A stretch of DNA of 64,000 nucleotides from Asterias amurensis. Lineage: Eukaryota > Echinodermata > Asteroidea > Forcipulatida > Asteriidae. The position numbers and the translations under genes were made by a program. The stretch lies in assembly GCF_032118995.1 (NCBI RefSeq), contig NC_092666.1:4910501-4974500 (forward strand), given 5' to 3'. The number at the start of each line of letters is the position of its first letter. Within the stretch, counting starts at the first letter, position 1. Positions 1 through 9,950 of this stretch are shown piece by piece. A model generated the notes under the pieces. That model ran no database searches, was not told where the DNA came from, and saw nothing but the letters and a program-made list of their open reading frames with translations.

Positions 1-71
1 CACATCCCAGAGGGTGCCTGCCTAGAGGACATCATCCCATGTGATTGAAGCACATCAATCATTGGTAGATG
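1..71 (+). repeat. Tail of a 29-bp minisatellite cluster
   Basis: The window opens inside the same repeat that fills 50.9-53.5 kb: a CACATCCCAGAGGGTGCCTG unit followed by the cluster tail that starts TAGAGGACATCATCCC. After position 71 the sequence jumps straight into what is 54,296 onward in the second copy. About 0.8 kb present there, including the exon at 53,839, is therefore absent here. Confidence 0.85.
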
Positions 72-966
72 TACCATTTAAAATCAGCATAGCATACAAC
101 ATCATCATCACCACCTCATCTAAGGCGTCATGACAACAGATGAACACATTGTCAACAGAATGGAACCCAAGTACACGAATGAGACGAAGAGACAGACCAA
201 GTTGGCGTTTAGATGGATGACATCAAGCAACAAGCACAAGAAAGATCAAGGTGGAATGGTGATGAAGAAGCCTTCCTTCTGCAGTATGGAGCCACATAGG
301 CTAGATATTATGTCACTTACAATAACAAAAAAAAAGATTTGTGAAGATTTCACATTTCGTTGGCCTGTTTAATTCATTCTTGGAAGTATATGTGCTTTTA
401 GAAATATTGTCAACATACTTGCAAGTATGTAGACAGAATACATAATAAACTTGTATCGAGGTACTATACAAGTTCATGTATTCACATACAACAGTTGCAT
501 GTTTGTAATGAGGTACTTCATTACAATCATGTAATTATAACATGCTTGCAATAAAGTACCTTATTGCAAGTATGTAAAAGTTTCATGTGCGTAATGAAGT
601 ACCGCATTACAACCATGAAACAAGTTAAGTTAGTTTGTAATGCAGTTTGCTAATTACAAAATACGAAACAACATAATTTTATTTGTAGTAAATTCATAAC
701 AAATGAAAAGAGAATTTTTAAGTGTTTATTAGACATTAAGTTTTGTATTGTTACTACTTAATTTGAATAATGAATCAAATATAAAATGTAACTTTTGTAA
801 TGTGTCATTCTGTCTATCAATTATTTATAAGTCTAATTAGTTACATGGTATTTGTTCTGGGGTAGCTTACATGGTGGCCACCATGGTTTTTTGTTGGTAA
901 CTCTGAATAAAGCTTTTAATGTGAAAGGTCATGCCATTGTGTCGTGTGAAAATGGAGGTTGGTTAA
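72..966 (+). other. Left end of segmental duplication, 3'-exon-like sequence
   Basis: This segment matches 54,296-55,207 closely. In the second copy it follows a good splice acceptor (AG ending at 54,235), so it may be the 3' untranslated exon of the peptide gene at 50.3 kb. A short open frame at 130-372 is broken by a one-base difference in the other copy, so I do not call it coding. AATAAA occurs at 906-911. A 16-bp perfect palindrome lies at 870-885. Confidence 0.5.
414..620. repeat. Cluster of GTAC-centred hairpins
   Basis: There is a perfect palindrome CATACTTGCAAGTATG (414-429). Four imperfect palindromes of about 20-26 bp follow, each centred on GTAC: 449-473, 503-526, 545-570 and 591-610. 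The last sits inside a wider inverted repeat, 581-620. The arms differ in sequence, but the central GTAC and the approximate spacing (about 45-50 bp) recur. All recur in the second copy, which has one more hairpin. Confidence 0.75.
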
Positions 967-1990
967 GAGTACTCATTAAACGAGTTTATTTAGGTACAAG
1001 GGTCATGACAATGTCATAGAGTACTCATTAACGAGGTTAGTTAATAACACAGGGAATGACAATGTCATAGAGTACTCATTAACTAGGTTATTTAATTACA
1101 AAGGTCATGACAATGTCATAGAGTACTCATTAAAGAGCTGATTTAATTACAAAGGTATTGACAATGTCATAGGGTACTCATTAACGAGGTAAATTAATAC
1201 CAAAGGTGATGACAATGTCATAGAATACTCATTATGAGGTTAAATAATTGCAAAGGTGATGACAATGTCATAGAGTACTCATTAACGAGGTTAATTAATT
1301 ACAAAGGGAATGACAATGTCATAGAGTACTCATTAACGAGGTTAATTAATTACAAAGGGAATGACAAAGTCATAGAGTACTCATTAACGAGGTTAATTAA
1401 TTACAAAGGGAATGACAATGTCATAGAGTACTCACCAATGAGATGATTTAATTACGTAGGTATTACCAATGTCATAGGGAACTCATTAACGAGGTTATTT
1501 AATTACAAAGGAAATGACAATGTCATAGAATACTCATTAACGAGGTTAATTAATTACAAAAGGAATGACAATGTCATAGAGTACTCATTAACGAGGTTAT
1601 TTAATTACAAAGGGAATGACAATGTCATAGAGTACTCATTAACGAGGTTAATTAATTACAAAGGGAATGACATTGTCATAGAGTACTCATTAACGAGGTG
1701 ATTTAACTACAAAGGTGTTGACAATGTCATAGGGTACTCATTAACGATGTTATTTAATTACAAAGGTATTGACATTGTTTAGCTGTATAGAGTACTCATT
1801 GGCAAGGTTTAATAATTTCAAAGGTCATGACATTATCTGTATAGAGTACTCATTAACAAGGTTTTATAATTACAAGGGTCATGACATTGTCTTAGCTGTA
1901 TGGAGTACTCATTAACAAGGTTTAATAATTACAAAGGTCATGGCATTGTCTTAGCTGAATAGAGTACTCATTAACAAGATTTTATATTAT
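967..1990 (+). repeat. 51-bp minisatellite (about 20 units)
   Basis: Units begin GAGTACTCATTAACGAGG and repeat every 51 bp; later units are longer through a short TTAGCTGTA insertion. Since 51 is divisible by 3, a 17-residue repeat ORF appears by chance at 1,234-1,446. Each unit carries the palindrome ATGACAATGTCAT. The second copy (55,208-55,780) has only about 11 units. Confidence 0.9.
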
Positions 1991-2670
1991 AATAATAATA
2001 TAAAATAATAGTGATAAATAATTTTCAGAGAGGGGTAACATTACAAATAAGCAATTGTTGTAATGGTTACACACTCAAATTTATTACGATCCCTTTTGTG
2101 GGGTGGGAGATGACAACCTTCACGTGGTCCACCCTGTTGTTAACTAATTGTCATCAAACAATACAGCTGTATATACGTATGTATATATAGCTCTATGCAT
2201 TTAACCAATATACCCCATCAGGCTCGATGAACTTTCAAGAATGTTCATGATCAGTCAATGACCATGCCTAAAACAGTTCATAACCTGTTCATTAGAGCAG
2301 ATCATGAACCAAGTTCAAGAACTGTTTATCTGTTCAATTGATGGACGTTTGATAGGGGAACAAAAGGGAAGCGACAAATTCTTTATTGGCCCTTTAAAAC
2401 CAGCAGGGTCATTGCCAGGTGATAAAGGCCCGAGCAGATGGCGAGGGCCTTTATTGCACGGCAACATACGTTTAAGAACAAGTAACTACTCTTTTATTCC
2501 CATTAATAGTAATGCCCTTTTGTTAAAAAGCGCGCTTAGAAATAGATATGTGTGCGCACTTACATTATGCCCTGTTACTAAAAGCTATGAATTGCGTGTT
2601 TGGCATGAGTATATTGGCGTACGTGCAAGCCTGACACGCGGAAACCAGCCGGTTATAAACAGCTCCAGCT
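1991..2670. other. Spacer between minisatellite and satellite
   Basis: This is A/T-rich sequence, then a stretch with inverted GATCATGAAC/GTTCATGATC motifs. The open frame of 204 codons that starts at 2,304 runs from here into the 194-bp satellite. It is kept in both copies, but its second half is satellite, so no gene is called. Confidence 0.5.
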
Positions 2671-4432
2671 GGGCCCAATTTCATGGCTCTGCTTACAGTA
2701 AGCAGAGAATCAGTGCTTACCGAAGCAGGGAATCGGTGCTTACCGAAGCAGGGAATTCTGTGTATACGGCAAGCGTACTTCACGGGTTAGCGGAAAATTT
2801 TGGCTTTTGCGCGTGCCTACTCCACATTTCTAGGCATTCTGCGCTTAAAAGGCTAGCAATGAAATCCGGTTATAAACGGCTCCAGCTGGGCCCAATTTCA
2901 TGGCACTGCTTACGGTAGGCAGATAATTAGCGCTTACGGTAGCAGGGAATTCTGTGTATACGGCAAGCATATTTCACTGGTTAGCGGCGAATTTTGGCTT
3001 TTGCGCATGACGTTTCTAGGCATTCTCTAGCACATAAAACCGGTTATAAACAGCTCCAGCTGGGCCCAATTTCATGGCACTGCTTACCGTAAGCAGAGAA
3101 TCAGCGCTCTCCGAAGCAGGGAATTCTGTGTATACAGCAAGCATATTTCACGGGTTAGCGGCAAATTTTGGCTTTTGTGCGTGCCTACTCCATGTTTCTA
3201 GGCATTCTACGCTTTAAAGGCTAGCACATAAAGCCGGTTATAAACAGCTCCAGCTGGGCCCAATTTCATGGCACTGCTTACGATAAGCAGAGAATCAGCG
3301 CTTAAGGAAGCAGGGAATTCTGTGTATACGGCAAGCGTATTTCACAAGTTAGCGGCGTATTTTGGCTTTTGCGCATGCCTACTCCACGTTTCTAAGCATT
3401 CTACGCTTAAAAGGCTAGCAAAGAAATCCGGTTATAAACAGCTCCAGCTGGGCCTAATTTCATGGCACTGCTAACGGTAAGCAGAGAATCAGCGCTTACG
3501 GAAGCAGGGAATTCTGTGTATTCGACAAGCGTATTTCACCGGTTAGCGGCGAATTTTGGCTTTTGCGCGTGCCTACTCCACGTTTCTAGGCATTCTCTGC
3601 TTAAAAGGCTAGCACAGAAAGCTGGTTATAAACAGCTCCAGCTGGGCCCAATTTCATGGCACTGCTTACCGTAAGCAGAGAATCAGCGCTCTCCGAAGCA
3701 GGGAATTCTGTGTATACAGCAAGCATATTTCACGGGTTAGCGGCAAATTTTGGCTTTTGTGCGTGCCTACTCCATGTTTCTAGGCATTCTACGCTTTAAA
3801 GGCTAGCACATAAAGCCGGTTATAAACAGCTCCAGCTGGGCCCAATTTCATGGCACTGCTTACGATAAGCAGAGAATCAGCGCTTAAGGAAGCAGGGAAT
3901 TCTGTGTATACGGCAAGCGTATTTCACAAGTTAGCGGCGTATTTTGGCTTTTGCGCATGCCTACTCCACGTATCTAAGCATTCTACGCTTAAAAGGCTAG
4001 CAAAGAAATCCGGTTATAAACAGCTCCAGCTGGGCCTAATTTCATGGGAATTCTGTGTATTCGACAAGCGTATTTCACCGGTTAGCGGCGAATTTTGGCT
4101 TTTGCGCGTGCCTACTCCACGTTTCTAGGCATTCTCTGCTTAAAAGGCTAGCACAGAAAGCTGGTTATAAACAGCTCCAGCTGGGCCCAATATCATGGCT
4201 CTGCTTTCCGTAAGCAAAGAATCAGCGCTTACGGAAGCAGTGAATTATGTGTATATGGCAAGTGTATTTCACGGGCTTGCGACGAATTTTGGCTTTTGCG
4301 CAAGCCTACTCCACGCTTCTAGGCATTCTACGCTTAAAAGCCTAGCTCAGAAATTTGGCGCTTGCACGTAAGCGGGGAATCGTGATGGTAAGCGCGGAAT
4401 TCGGCGGTAAGCAGAGCCATAAAATTGGGCCC
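2671..4432 (+). repeat. 194-bp satellite inside a TIR element (9 units)
   Basis: Unit starts (GGGCCC or GGGCCT) lie at about 2,671, 2,888, 3,062, 3,256, 3,450, 3,643, 3,838, 4,032 and 4,183, mostly 194 bp apart. The left edge GGGCCCAATTTCATGGCTCT and the right edge ending at 4,432 are inverted repeats of about 26 bp with one mismatch. The whole array therefore looks like a MITE whose interior was amplified. A block of three units (about 581 bp) is itself duplicated. Open frames within it are by-products of the repeat. Confidence 0.85.
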
Positions 4433-5395
4433 TGGTCATTCTCAACCATTTAAACACCTCAGGTGTAGCGCTCTCAACCAATAGGAGTAGCGAAACTGTC
4501 TTGGGTATTTATGAATGGATTTTTATAAATTTCATGAATTTTCAGTAAAACTTCCGTCTAAGCTTTCTTAGTTTGCAGTTTATTAACTTTAATGCATTAT
4601 CATAACTCGACTGTGTATCAGCTCCCTGGCATTATGTTATTTTTAGTATCCGTATGTCATTGCTGGTAATGCTCATTAACATAATTATCAATCACTTTAC
4701 TTTGAAGTGTTTTCTTTTGCCATTAGGTCTAAGCTATAGTAAGTTTTAAAATGTTCAATTTGTGTTGCCAGGTTTTTTATTCATTCAAACTTACATTTAT
4801 CTTCATGAAATCAAGTACAAACAATTGGTTTTGTAAAGGATAACCAATAAACAAATCTGTTTATTGAGGCAGAGAAAAATATAGCTTAACATTCAGTGTA
4901 CAAGTATGGCTTTTGAGTAAAATAAATGCATTGGTCATGTGAAACAGGAAACAACTGTGTGATGTAGACTGATCATTGTTAAAAAATAGTAGAAATACCC
5001 CTGCCCTGTAAAACAACCGTGCATTGTTTAGTCAAAATGTCAAAGGAAAAGGGGCCTGTGTGAATTATGATTTGTTAACCTATAAAAAATCCGGAAAAAC
5101 CTTAAGTTATTTGGTTTGTATCCCACTCCAGTGAATTTGTCTTTGTTCACCCCAAAATCATTTACAATTTGCCCAGTCAGTAATTTCCTTTGATATGATT
5201 TGAAACTTTGCACGGTGGAAGTTTTATTAAAGAGATAGTACACAGTAAAACATCTGTTTTGAGAAGTGTTTGTTTTAAAGACCGTTGGTTAACGATTCTT
5301 TATGCCAGAACTTCAAACAAAGAATTAATCTGCAACAAAACATTTCAAAAAGTGATTGCGCTTTTAAAAACCTGTGTAATTTGTGTCAACATGGA
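4433..5395. other. Low-copy sequence, nothing recognised
   Basis: This A/T-rich sequence is shared with 57,698-58,660. It holds several short open frames on both strands but no splice-bounded or familiar coding signal. Confidence 0.5.
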
Positions 5396-6560
5396 AAGAA
5401 TTTTCCCTTTATATAGGAATACAAGCTGGAAAGCATTACCGCTGTAACGATTCTTATGTTCAATTTGTGAGAGGGGTTCAAAATTGTTACCCCTTTTTCA
5501 TCCCCTTAATGTACAAAAAAGATGAAATGTTTCTCAAAATGCAATTATCTAAAGCTGTTTACTAAGCTTCACCGCAGTTATAAGTTTTTACTGACCCATT
5601 ATTTGAAAGTTGAACATTATCTATAGGAATACAATCTGGGAGGCAATAAAGGCACTGTACACGTTTGGTAATTGTCAAAGACCAGTATTCTCACTTAGTG
5701 TATCCCATCATAAGCATAAAATAACAAGCCTGTCATAATTTTGGCTCAATTGGCCATCGAAGTGTGCTTGCAGATAGGAATAAAATACTTTTAGCTAGAA
5801 GTCTTTTAATATTTTAGTTAGAAATAACCCCTTTCTCAAAAATTACGTTACTTCGGAGGGAGTCGTTTCCCAGAATGTTTTATACCATGAACAACCGCTC
5901 TCCAATGCTCGTTACCAAGTCAGTTTTTAAGTTAATTGTTTTGAGTAACTACCAAACGTGTACCTTCCCTTTAACGCTTCTCATTTTAATTTTTTGGGAG
6001 AATAAAAATAGGAAGGATAATCCCAATAGGAATATAATCTGAGAAGCATTACCGCGGTAATGCGTGTTATGATCGGGGGGGGGGGGGGTCAAGCGTTTGT
6101 AACAGGAAGCGAAGTATAATTTTATAATTTTTATCTAAAACTTGCACTGTAGGGCCTACTATCCAACTGCTATAGGCCCTACTCCTCACCGCATGTATAA
6201 AGTTTTATGGCATTCCAGAGTTCAATATGGTCCAACTGGAAAGAATTTAGTCAAATTAGGATACAATAGGGATACAATCCGAGAAGCGTTACTGCGGTAA
6301 TGCTTTTATATTCAATTTGGGGGGGGGGGGGGGAGGGAATAAAAAGTGGTACCCCGTTTTCCATACCCGGACGTAAATGTACTTCTTAAACGATGCATTG
6401 TACTATCCAAAGCTGTCGTACTTCTTACCACTTACATTTTTTTCCACTGGTTTTTCAGAGTTTCATTGTCATAATGGGAAGAATAGTTCCTATAGAAACA
6501 CAATATGAGAAGCATTACCGCAGTGACGCTTCTTACATTAAATTTTGGGGTCGCCAGAAG
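5396..6560 (+). repeat. Diverged repeat around GCATTACCGCGGTAATGC
   Basis: Four diverged segments share a core of the form ATAGGAATACAATCTGAGAA followed by GCATTACCGCGGTAATGC. They lie at about 5,415, 6,026, 6,268 and 6,488. The core is a perfect 18-bp palindrome at 6,046-6,063. Poly-G runs follow two of the cores. A MITE sits between the first and second. Confidence 0.6.
5646..5974 (+). mobile_element. MITE family A copy (diverged)
   Basis: The left terminus is AAAGGCACTGTACACGTTTG and the right terminus is its inverse, ending CCCTTTAA. The middle resembles the other family A copies but is shortened. The same insertion is present in the second duplication copy, so it predates the duplication. 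Confidence 0.8.
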
Positions 6561-6943
6561 CCATTGGACACTATTGGTAATTGTCAAAGACCAGTCTTCC
6601 CACTTGTTGTATCTCAACATAATATGCATATAATAACAAACCTGTGAAAATTTGAGCTCGATTGGTCGTCGGAGTTGCGAGATAACTATGAAAGAAAAAA
6701 AACACCCTTGTCACACAAAATTGTGTGCTTTCAGATGCTTGATTTCGGGACCTCAAATTCTAAACTTGAGGTCTCGAAATCAAATTCGTGGAAAATTACT
6801 TCTTTCTCGAAAACTACCCACTTCAGAGGGAGCCGTTTATCACAATCTTTTATATTACGAACCTCTCCCCATTACTCATAACCAAGTAAGGTTTTATGCT
6901 AATAATTATTTTGAGTAATTACCAATAGTGTCCACTGCCTTTA
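6561..6943 (+). mobile_element. MITE family A copy
   Basis: Typical member: left end CATTGGACACTATTGGTAAT, internal inverted GAGACCTC/GAGGTCTC stem, right end CAATAGTGTCCACTGCCTTT followed by AA. It has no transposase. It is matched by 59,845-60,230 in the second copy. Confidence 0.85.
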
Positions 6944-7368
6944 AGCTTTTTTCTGTGCTTAGCAAGTGTTTGTGCTTCCAGGCATAATGAAATTAGGCCT
7001 ACGTTCCAGTCTATTTCCTGGCAGGCAATACGTTCCACTGCTCATATTATGAAAAATGCTGTATAATAACGACCAAATAAATAGAAGGCTGGATTTCTGC
7101 ACAAAAATATTGGAAAAAGTCATACAAAAAATGCTGTATAATAACGACCAAATAAATAGAAGGCTGGATTTCTGCACAAAAATATTGGAAAAAGTCATAC
7201 AAATTGAACTTTGATAGCGCCCTCTATTGACAGGCTAATTTCATTATGATTTAAATTATATCGCCAATTGTTCTTCACCAATGTTCTCCAATAATTTCAC
7301 GAAATCGCCTTAAAAATCACAGATTATTCTTCATCCATCAACCAGTTAATTCTCGCGCGTCCGTGCAG
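6944..7368. repeat. Spacer with a 75-bp tandem duplication (7,052-7,201)
   Basis: A 75-bp block starting AAAATGCTGTATAATAACGA occurs twice here and once in the second duplication copy (around 60,340-60,415). It is therefore a post-duplication gain or loss. Nothing else is recognised before the TATA box. Confidence 0.7.
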
Positions 7369-7376
7369 TATAAAAG
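7369..7376 (+). promoter_or_regulatory. TATA box candidate
   Basis: TATAAAAG sits just after a CpG-containing GCGCGTCCGTGCAG stretch, about 450 bp upstream of the first start codon/splice donor. It is conserved in the second copy at 60,582-60,589. The distance leaves room for a long 5' untranslated exon. Confidence 0.45.
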
Positions 7377-7830
7377 TGAGTAGGACTTTTCTTATTTTGT
7401 TATCTCTAAAGATGGGATATTGGTATTTTTTAAGTATGGGGCTCGTGATCAGTGTGACTGTGATGATCAATCATTGATGGTTTGCTGCGTGCATGGGAAA
7501 GTTTGTTATTTACCAGTTACGATATGGTAGTGTTTTACCGTAGTTACAGAAGTTCCGGAGTACCCAATCATCAAGTGGTTGATTATTAAGGTTACTAGTG
7601 CTGTGTTTCTTCTCTTTGGGCCTAATAATAATCTAGTTGATCTCATTGTTTTGTGTACATGCTGTATTACCTATAAAAAAAATATTAATAATTGACACTA
7701 GGCCTAGGCCTGTTTCGTTGTCTACGGATATGTGATGTGTGCTTTGTTTACCCACGCCTGCTTCTTCTATTCTGTGGAAGAGGTAAAGATATCACCAATC
7801 AGTGGTAAAGCTCGTTCATTTCAACAATGG

Positions 7831-8125
7831 ATGAAGGTAAGTGAAGATTGAACAACTTCTTTCCAATTTTCTCATTTGCTTTCACCTTTTTTGTTTACAG
7901 TACAGTACTCTTGATGTTGGAACTGTAATACTTACCTTCATTGGTGATGATCAGTGTTGTAGCCATGGTGGGCGACGGTGGGCGGGCCTGCCCAGTACTG
8001 ACATGTTCCGCCTGGCACTTCAGCTGAAAAACAGACTGCCAATACCACAACTAGTTCCAATGGTAGGTCTTGTATTGCATAATGGTCATCAGCCAGTGAG
8101 GCAGTTGAACATCTTCTGTGATTAA
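7831..8125 (+). CDS. Small two-exon ORF, unrecognised product
   Basis: A candidate gene start. Two overlapping start codons (7,827 and 7,831) precede the donor G|GTAAGT at 7,836/7,837. A 64-bp intron ends with TTTGTTTACAG at 7,900. Only the second ATG joins in frame to the open exon 7,901-8,062 (54 codons). The first ATG has the better context but would stop after about seven codons. The exon can end at the donor ATG|GTAGGT (8,062) or read on to TAA at 8,123, giving about 76 residues. The peptide contains TFIGDD and a charged GGRRWAGLPS stretch. I do not recognise a family. In the second copy the exon is intact with one C-to-Y change, while the intron differs in length, which supports the intron call. 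Confidence 0.4.
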
Positions 8126-8159
8126 TTTCTGGACAGAAGTTTTATTGGGCTGTTAAAGT

Positions 8160-8560
8160 CACCTGGAAGTGGTATTTTGGGTGTCTGGCGGGCCCCTGGA
8201 TGCAGCAATTTTTTTGTCGGGCGGCTGATACTGGTATTGGGAATAGTGTCATCATTTGTCATTTCAACTTGGTTTACAAGGGGGTCTGATATTTAACGTG
8301 GGGGGGGGGGGTCTGGCAGGCCTAATGCGGCAAAACCTTTGTCTGGTGGCTGATACTGGTATTGGGAATAGTGTCATCATTGGTCATTTCAACTTGGTTT
8401 TAGGTGGTTCCTCAGATCTTTAACCCAGGAGAGGGGGGGGGTGTGTCTGGCGGGCCCAATTCAGCAAATCTCAAGTCTGGTGGCTGTTACTGGTATTAAT
8501 TATAGTGTTATTGGTCCTTTCTCTATCTGGTCATTTCAACTGCGGTTCCTCTGTTGTTTA
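8160..8560 (+). repeat. G-rich minisatellite, short array
   Basis: About three units with poly-G tracts, GTGTCTGGCGGGCC, and GGTCATTTCAACTTGGTTT. The same family forms the 2.5-kb array at 22.5-25.05 kb and an expanded, partly inverted array in the second copy (62,130-62,960). Confidence 0.8.
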
Positions 8561-8859
8561 ACCTAGCTACTAGCATACTTGTTGTTATTAAATTATGGGC
8601 TCTTACGTTTTAAAAGAATACCAGGTCGACGCGTGGGGCCAGGGCCGGAGCTCCAGAAAGGGGGTGTTTTTAGAATTATGTATTTCAAGAGTATGAGTAT
8701 GGATTTCACTGAGTATGGATTGAATTTTTGGTGCATCTTCATAAACCCTTGGAGTATCAAGAAGACGACAGGCCTAACCATGCCGGATTAACATGAGTTG
8801 AGATTTGTGAGTTTGGTGTTATTTACCGAGCTTTGTTTGTTTTGATTGGCCGTTTGCAG

Positions 8860-8957
8860 GGAAGAGGTTGAATCAAGGAAGAGGCTTAGTGAGAACAATG
8901 CAGAGGACTTGAAGCATATGGATAAAAGACTAAGAGACAACCAGGAGCTCCACACAG
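8860..8957 (+). CDS. Charged helical exon (coiled-coil-like), unrecognised
   Basis: The acceptor TTTGCAG|G and donor ACACAG|GT bound a 98-nt exon with one open frame. The frame starts EEVESRKRLSENN and is dense in K, R, E and D, which suggests an extended helix. The exon takes phase 2 in and leaves phase 1 out. This phase matches neither the upstream exon (phase 0 out at 8,062) nor the next visible exon at 9,951 (phase 2 in). Exons may be missing, or the gene may be decayed. The exon sequence is unchanged in the second duplication copy at 63,240-63,337, which points to recent duplication or selection. Confidence 0.45.
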
Positions 8958-9950
8958 GTTATTACATTTGGAGAAATCTTTCCATAAAGCTTTGTCCCTT
9001 TTTATTGAAACTGTACTTAATTTTCGTCCAATACCAATCCATCAAGTAGTTTATTTATTTGTTTATTTATTTATTCACCCAGGCTTTAAAAACTTCAAAA
9101 CACACAGCAACAATAAGTAGAAATGTATAACTTTTGCATTATTAGTAAAATATTTAGAGACATATCAACAAAAAGCAAGCAGAAGCCTATAGGGATTGCC
9201 CAATAGGGAACCAAATCACTATTCAGTTCTTGAATTGGTCTCAACATTTTGACTAGCTTGCTCTAGTCATCGTCAAGAGACTGACTCCGGGGTAGTGCGG
9301 TTAATTATGATCCTATAAAGCTAAAGTAGTTGTACCTGCTAGGGTATATTTACAAAGCAGGACAGTTCTTTTCAGAACAAGTTTCCCCAAAATCTGATAT
9401 TCTACTCTTTGCGGTAGTAAAATAAAGCAAGACAGTTCTCTAAAGAACAAACTCTACCTGGCAAGTAGAAACACACATGGTGTTTGTTACTGCAAACCAA
9501 ATATATATTGATACCTCACCATGCAAAGCCTAAATTCTTTTGTACCCTTTTCACTGATGAAAGAGGTTTCTAAAAAAAGTATTGCCTTGTTAGTGATTTC
9601 CAATCCATGTTTAGTTTCACCTCACATGTAGGTACTTTTTTCCCCAAAAGACTTCGTTGGATTAAAACACAAGTGCTTTATTTGTCTTTAAAAAGACAAA
9701 TTTGTCTTTAAAAAGACAAATAGGTAATTAATATCTGCAAATTATTTATTATGGCCCATCAAAATGAACTAGGCATTTCTGAGCTTTTAAGAAACTGGTG
9801 ATTGTTAAATGTAATACTGTAAAAAATTAACTATGCCTAGTGATCAAATGCACACAAAACATGCAACTACACATGTAGATCATTCAGACTGAATTTCTTC
9901 GTTTAACAGCAGCTGATGTAAATTTGTCCGATATTTGTTGTCTATTGTAG
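8958..9950 (+). other. Intron-like sequence
   Basis: No coding exon recognised. It contains TTTA-type low complexity (about 9,050-9,090) and an 18-bp block with two direct copies of TTTGTCTTTAAAAAGACAAA near 9,680-9,720. It matches the second copy through the end of the window. Confidence 0.5.

Noticed and set aside
130-372. 80-codon ORF as a gene
   Set aside because: The second copy loses one base in the middle (GGCGTTAGATGG against GGCGTTTAGATGG), which breaks the frame.
2304-2918. 204-codon open frame, also at 56,096-56,710
   Set aside because: Its second half is 194-bp satellite sequence, it has no splice or promoter context, and the encoded residues match nothing I know. Retention in both copies is expected from recent duplication.
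6652-6918. ORFs of 60-108 codons inside family A MITEs (also at 20,314, 21,205, 25,408, 37,928, 39,564 and 59,994)
   Set aside because: The same frames recur in every copy of the repeat with indels and stops. They are by-products of a non-coding TIR element.
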